This document shows, in pieces, positions 60,801-64,000 of a stretch of DNA of 64,000 bases (its first letter is position 1; each line of letters starts with the position of its first letter). The notes under the pieces are model-generated. The model searched no databases and was not told the origin of the DNA. It was given only the letters and a program-made list of their open reading frames with translations. The stretch comes from Lithobates sylvaticus (lineage: Eukaryota; Chordata; Amphibia; Anura; Ranidae), in the NCBI GenBank assembly GCA_028564925.1, contig CM053028.1, forward strand, positions 627,511,380-627,575,379, given 5' to 3'. Both the position numbers and the translations under genes were made by a program.

Positions 60801-63800
60801 TCCTAATGAGACAAGAACCCTTAAATTCATCATCGTGGAAGGTGAGTTTGGACACTTTCGAGCACATTTCTCCCTTTGAATCCTACAGAAATGATCCCTG
60901 AAAGTATAGTCCTACCTTGACAAGGCAAAGATTTCAGCAACATCTTAATCACTATTCCTTCAACAAATGGTGAACATGTTTGTCAACCTCCAATGTAAAC
61001 TACTTGTAGAAATCAAGTAGTAATAATTAAGATGCCTGTTTGCCAACGTCCTATTCTAAAGAAAAATAATTTTGCAATTCTTTTCTCTCAAATCGTAACA
61101 TTTCTTGATGCCTTATATTGGCTATCTTGATTCTTTTGGATGTCCTTTTGGTAACCCGAGCAACATTTTAAAAGCACCTCACAGTCTTGTTCAGCGCAGT
61201 AACAGGCGAGACTACAACGCAGATGGAGTATTTTTGTTTTCACCTCTTTAAAAACAGAATGGTCTGGCATGTTTCCTTTGCTTCCGAAAGAATGGTTTGT
61301 CAGTGAGAACAGTCTTTTCTTTGTCTTTCTAACATATAAAGCCCCAGAATCTTTCCTTGGGTTCCATGAGCGTTATTTCCATTTTGCATTTCCTCCAAGC
61401 GCAGAAGGCAAAGGAAAAACATTGGCAGTGACTGCCTGTCGCACTGCTAATTATCTTCCCTAATAGAGATATCATGTCAATTTTTTTTCTTTTCCATCTG
61501 GCATTTAGTAAAAAGAGGCATAGTTTACAAATGAGACCAAAACACAAAATCAGAAACTCAGCTTTTTTTGAAACAAAAGAAGACTCAAAGCACTCAAAAC
61601 AACCACTCTGAATGAGCTCCCTCCTGCCATCTTCCCATCTAGAAAGATGACCAAGTCATCAAATGGTGGCAGCACCTGCATAGAGCAGCACTGCCAACAG
61701 GAGTCCTAATGAGACAAGAACCCTAAAATTCATCATCGTGGAAGGTGAGTTTGGACACTTTCGAGCACATTTCTCCCTTTGAATCCTACAGAAATGATCC
61801 CTGAAAGTATAGTCCTACCTTGACAAGGCAAAGATTTCAGCAACATCTTAATCACTATTCCTTCAACAAATGGTGAACATGTTTGTCAACCTCCAATGTA
61901 AACTACTTGTAGAAATCAAGTAGTAATAATTAAGATGCCTGTTTGCCAACGTCCTATTCTAAAGAAAAATAATTTTGCAATTCTTTTCTCTCAAATCGTA
62001 ACATTTCTTGATGCCTTATATTGGCTATCTTGATTCTTTTGGATGTCCTTTTGGTAACCCGAGCAACATTTTAAAAGCACCTCACAGTCTTGTTCAGCGC
62101 AGTAACAGGCGAGACTACAACGCAGATGGAGTATTTTTGTTTTCACCTCTTTAAAAACAGAATGGTCTGGCATGTTTCCTTTGCTTCCGAAAGAATGGTT
62201 TGTCAGTGAGAACAGTCTTTTCTTTGTCTTTCTAACATATAAAGCCCCAGAATCTTTCCTTGGGTTCCATGAGCGTTATTTCCATTTTGCATTTCCTCCA
62301 AGCGCAGAAGGCAAAGGAAAAACATTGGCAGTGACTGCCTGTCGCACTGCTAATTATCTTCCCTAATAGAAATATCATGTCAATTTTTTTTCTTTTCCAT
62401 CTGGCATTTAGTAAAAAGAGGCATAGTTTACAAATGAGACCAAAACACAAAATCGGAAACTCAGCTTTTTTTGAAACAAAAGAAGACTCAAAGCACTCAA
62501 AACAACCACTCTGAATGAGCTCCCTCCTGCCATCTTCCCATCTAGAAAGATGACCAAGTCATCAAATGGTGGCAGCACCTGCATAGAGCAGCACTGCCAA
62601 CAGGAGTCCTAATGAGACAAGAACCCTTAAATTCATCATCGTGGAAGGTGAGTTTGGACACTTTCGAGCACATTTCTCCCTTTGAATCCTACAGAAATGA
62701 TCCCTGAAAGTATAGTCCTACCTTGACAAGGCAAAGATTTCAGCAACATCTTAATCACTATTCCTTCAACAAATGGTGAACATGTTTGTCAACCTCCAAT
62801 GTAAACTACTTGTAGAAATCAAGTAGTAATAATTAAGATGCCTGTTTGCCAACGTCCTATTCTAAAGAAAAATAATTTTGCAATTCTTTTCTCTCAAATC
62901 GTAACATTTCTTGATGCCTTATATTGGCTATCTTGATTCTTTTGGATGTCCTTTTGGTAACCCGAGCAACATTTTAAAAGCACCTCACAGTCTTGTTCAG
63001 CGCAGTAACAGGCGAGACTACAACGCAGATGGAGTATTTTTGTTTTCACCTCTTTAAAAACAGAATGGTCTGGCATGTTTCCTTTGCTTCCGAAAGAATG
63101 GTTTGTCAGTGAGAACAGTCTTTTCTTTGTCTTTCTAACATATAAAGCCCCAGAATCTTTCCTTGGGTTCCATGAGCGTTATTTCCATTTTGCATTTCCT
63201 CCAAGCGCAGAAGGCAAAGGAAAAACATTGGCAGCGACTGCCTGTCGCACTGCTAATTATCTTCCCCAATAGAAATATCATGTCAATTTTTTTTCTTTTC
63301 CATCTGGCATTTAGTAAAAAGAGGCATAGTTTACAAATGAGACCAAAACACAAAATCAGAAACTCAGCTTTTTTTGAAACAATAGAAAACTCAAAGCACT
63401 CAAAACAACCACTCTGAATGAGCTCCCTCCTGCCATCTTCCCATCTAGAAAGATGACCAAGTCATCAAATGGTGGCAGCACCTGCATAGAGCAGCACTGC
63501 CAACAGGAGTCCTAATGAGACAAGAACCCTTAAATTCATCATCGTGGAAGGTGAGTTTGGACACTTTCGAGCACATTTCTCCCTTTGAATCCTACAGAAA
63601 TGATCCCTGAAAGTATAGTCCTACCTTGACAAGGCAAAGATTTCAGCAACATCTTAATCACTATTCCTTCAACAAATGGTGAACATGTTTGTCAACCTCC
63701 AATGTAAACTACTTGTAGAAATCAAGTAGTAATAATTAAGATGCCTGTTTGCCAACGTCCTATTCTAAAGAAAAATAATTTTGCAATTCTTTTCTCTCAA

Positions 63801-64000
63801 ATCGTAACATTTCTTGATGCCTTATATTGGCTATCTTGATTCTTTTGGATGTCCTTTTGGTAACCCGAGCAACATTTTAAAAGCACCTCACAGTCTTGTT
63901 CAGCGCAGTAACAGGCGAGACTACAACGCAGATGGAGTATTTTTGTTTTCACCTCTTTAAAAACAGAATGGTCTGGCATGTTTCCTTTGCTTCCGAAAGA
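57842..64000. repeat. Satellite block 4, diverged subfamily, about 6.8 monomers
   Basis: The first partial monomer is of the block-3 type; from about 58340 the units are a distinct subfamily, mostly 903 bp. Markers: CAACGTCC, AAAATAATTTTG, ATCTTGATTCTTTTGG, GAGCAACATTT, ACAACGCAG, GCGTTATTTCC, CAGAAGGCAAAGG, CCATCTGGCA and AGGAGTCC. Units alternate in a three-monomer pattern. The array runs off the end of the window. Confidence 0.96.

Overview
This is eukaryotic, gene-poor repetitive DNA with no recognisable single-copy host gene. The backbone is a tandem satellite with a 902-903 bp monomer, about 39-40 copies in this window. It is split into four blocks (1-9014, 14262-20022, 36072-50820, 57842-64000) by three different non-LTR retrotransposons of the L1/Tx1 type. 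One of these carries a very large hAT DNA transposon inside it. A vertebrate, most likely an anuran amphibian and possibly a ranid-like frog, fits best. The reasons are the mix of Tx1/L1-like LINEs with long ORF1-ORF2 spacers, and a hAT whose ends begin TAGGGATGAGCC and which has BED-finger transposase; the species call is inference.

Layout: satellite block 1 (ten near-identical monomers); LINE-A on the plus strand (9015-14261, ORF1 plus a frameshifted ORF2, no 3' end); satellite block 2; LINE-B on the minus strand (20023-36071, 10-bp target duplication). LINE-B's endonuclease/RT frame is open on both sides of a 10,566-bp hAT (23129-33694, 8-bp target duplication GTGATGTA). Then satellite block 3; LINE-C on the plus strand (50821-57841, apparently full length, ORF1 and ORF2 both frameshifted, no target duplication); satellite block 4, a diverged subfamily with a three-monomer higher-order pattern.

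The hAT has a minus-strand BED/hAT transposase interrupted by one frameshift in a C-run. Its 5' end has five perfect hairpins around a CCAAT/TATA promoter. It also holds about 4.4 kb of 64-65 bp minisatellite and, at its 3' side, an array of 147-bp repeats with palindromic cores.

The observation most worth testing is in the satellite itself. On the minus strand every monomer that I read keeps a short signal-peptide-like frame. A GT/AG pair 215 bp apart would join it, in phase, to a cysteine-rich 43-residue frame that stays open in all three monomer subtypes. This may be chance, and I give the evidence for and against. The satellite sequence also changes subtype at the LINE insertions, which suggests that they limit homogenisation.
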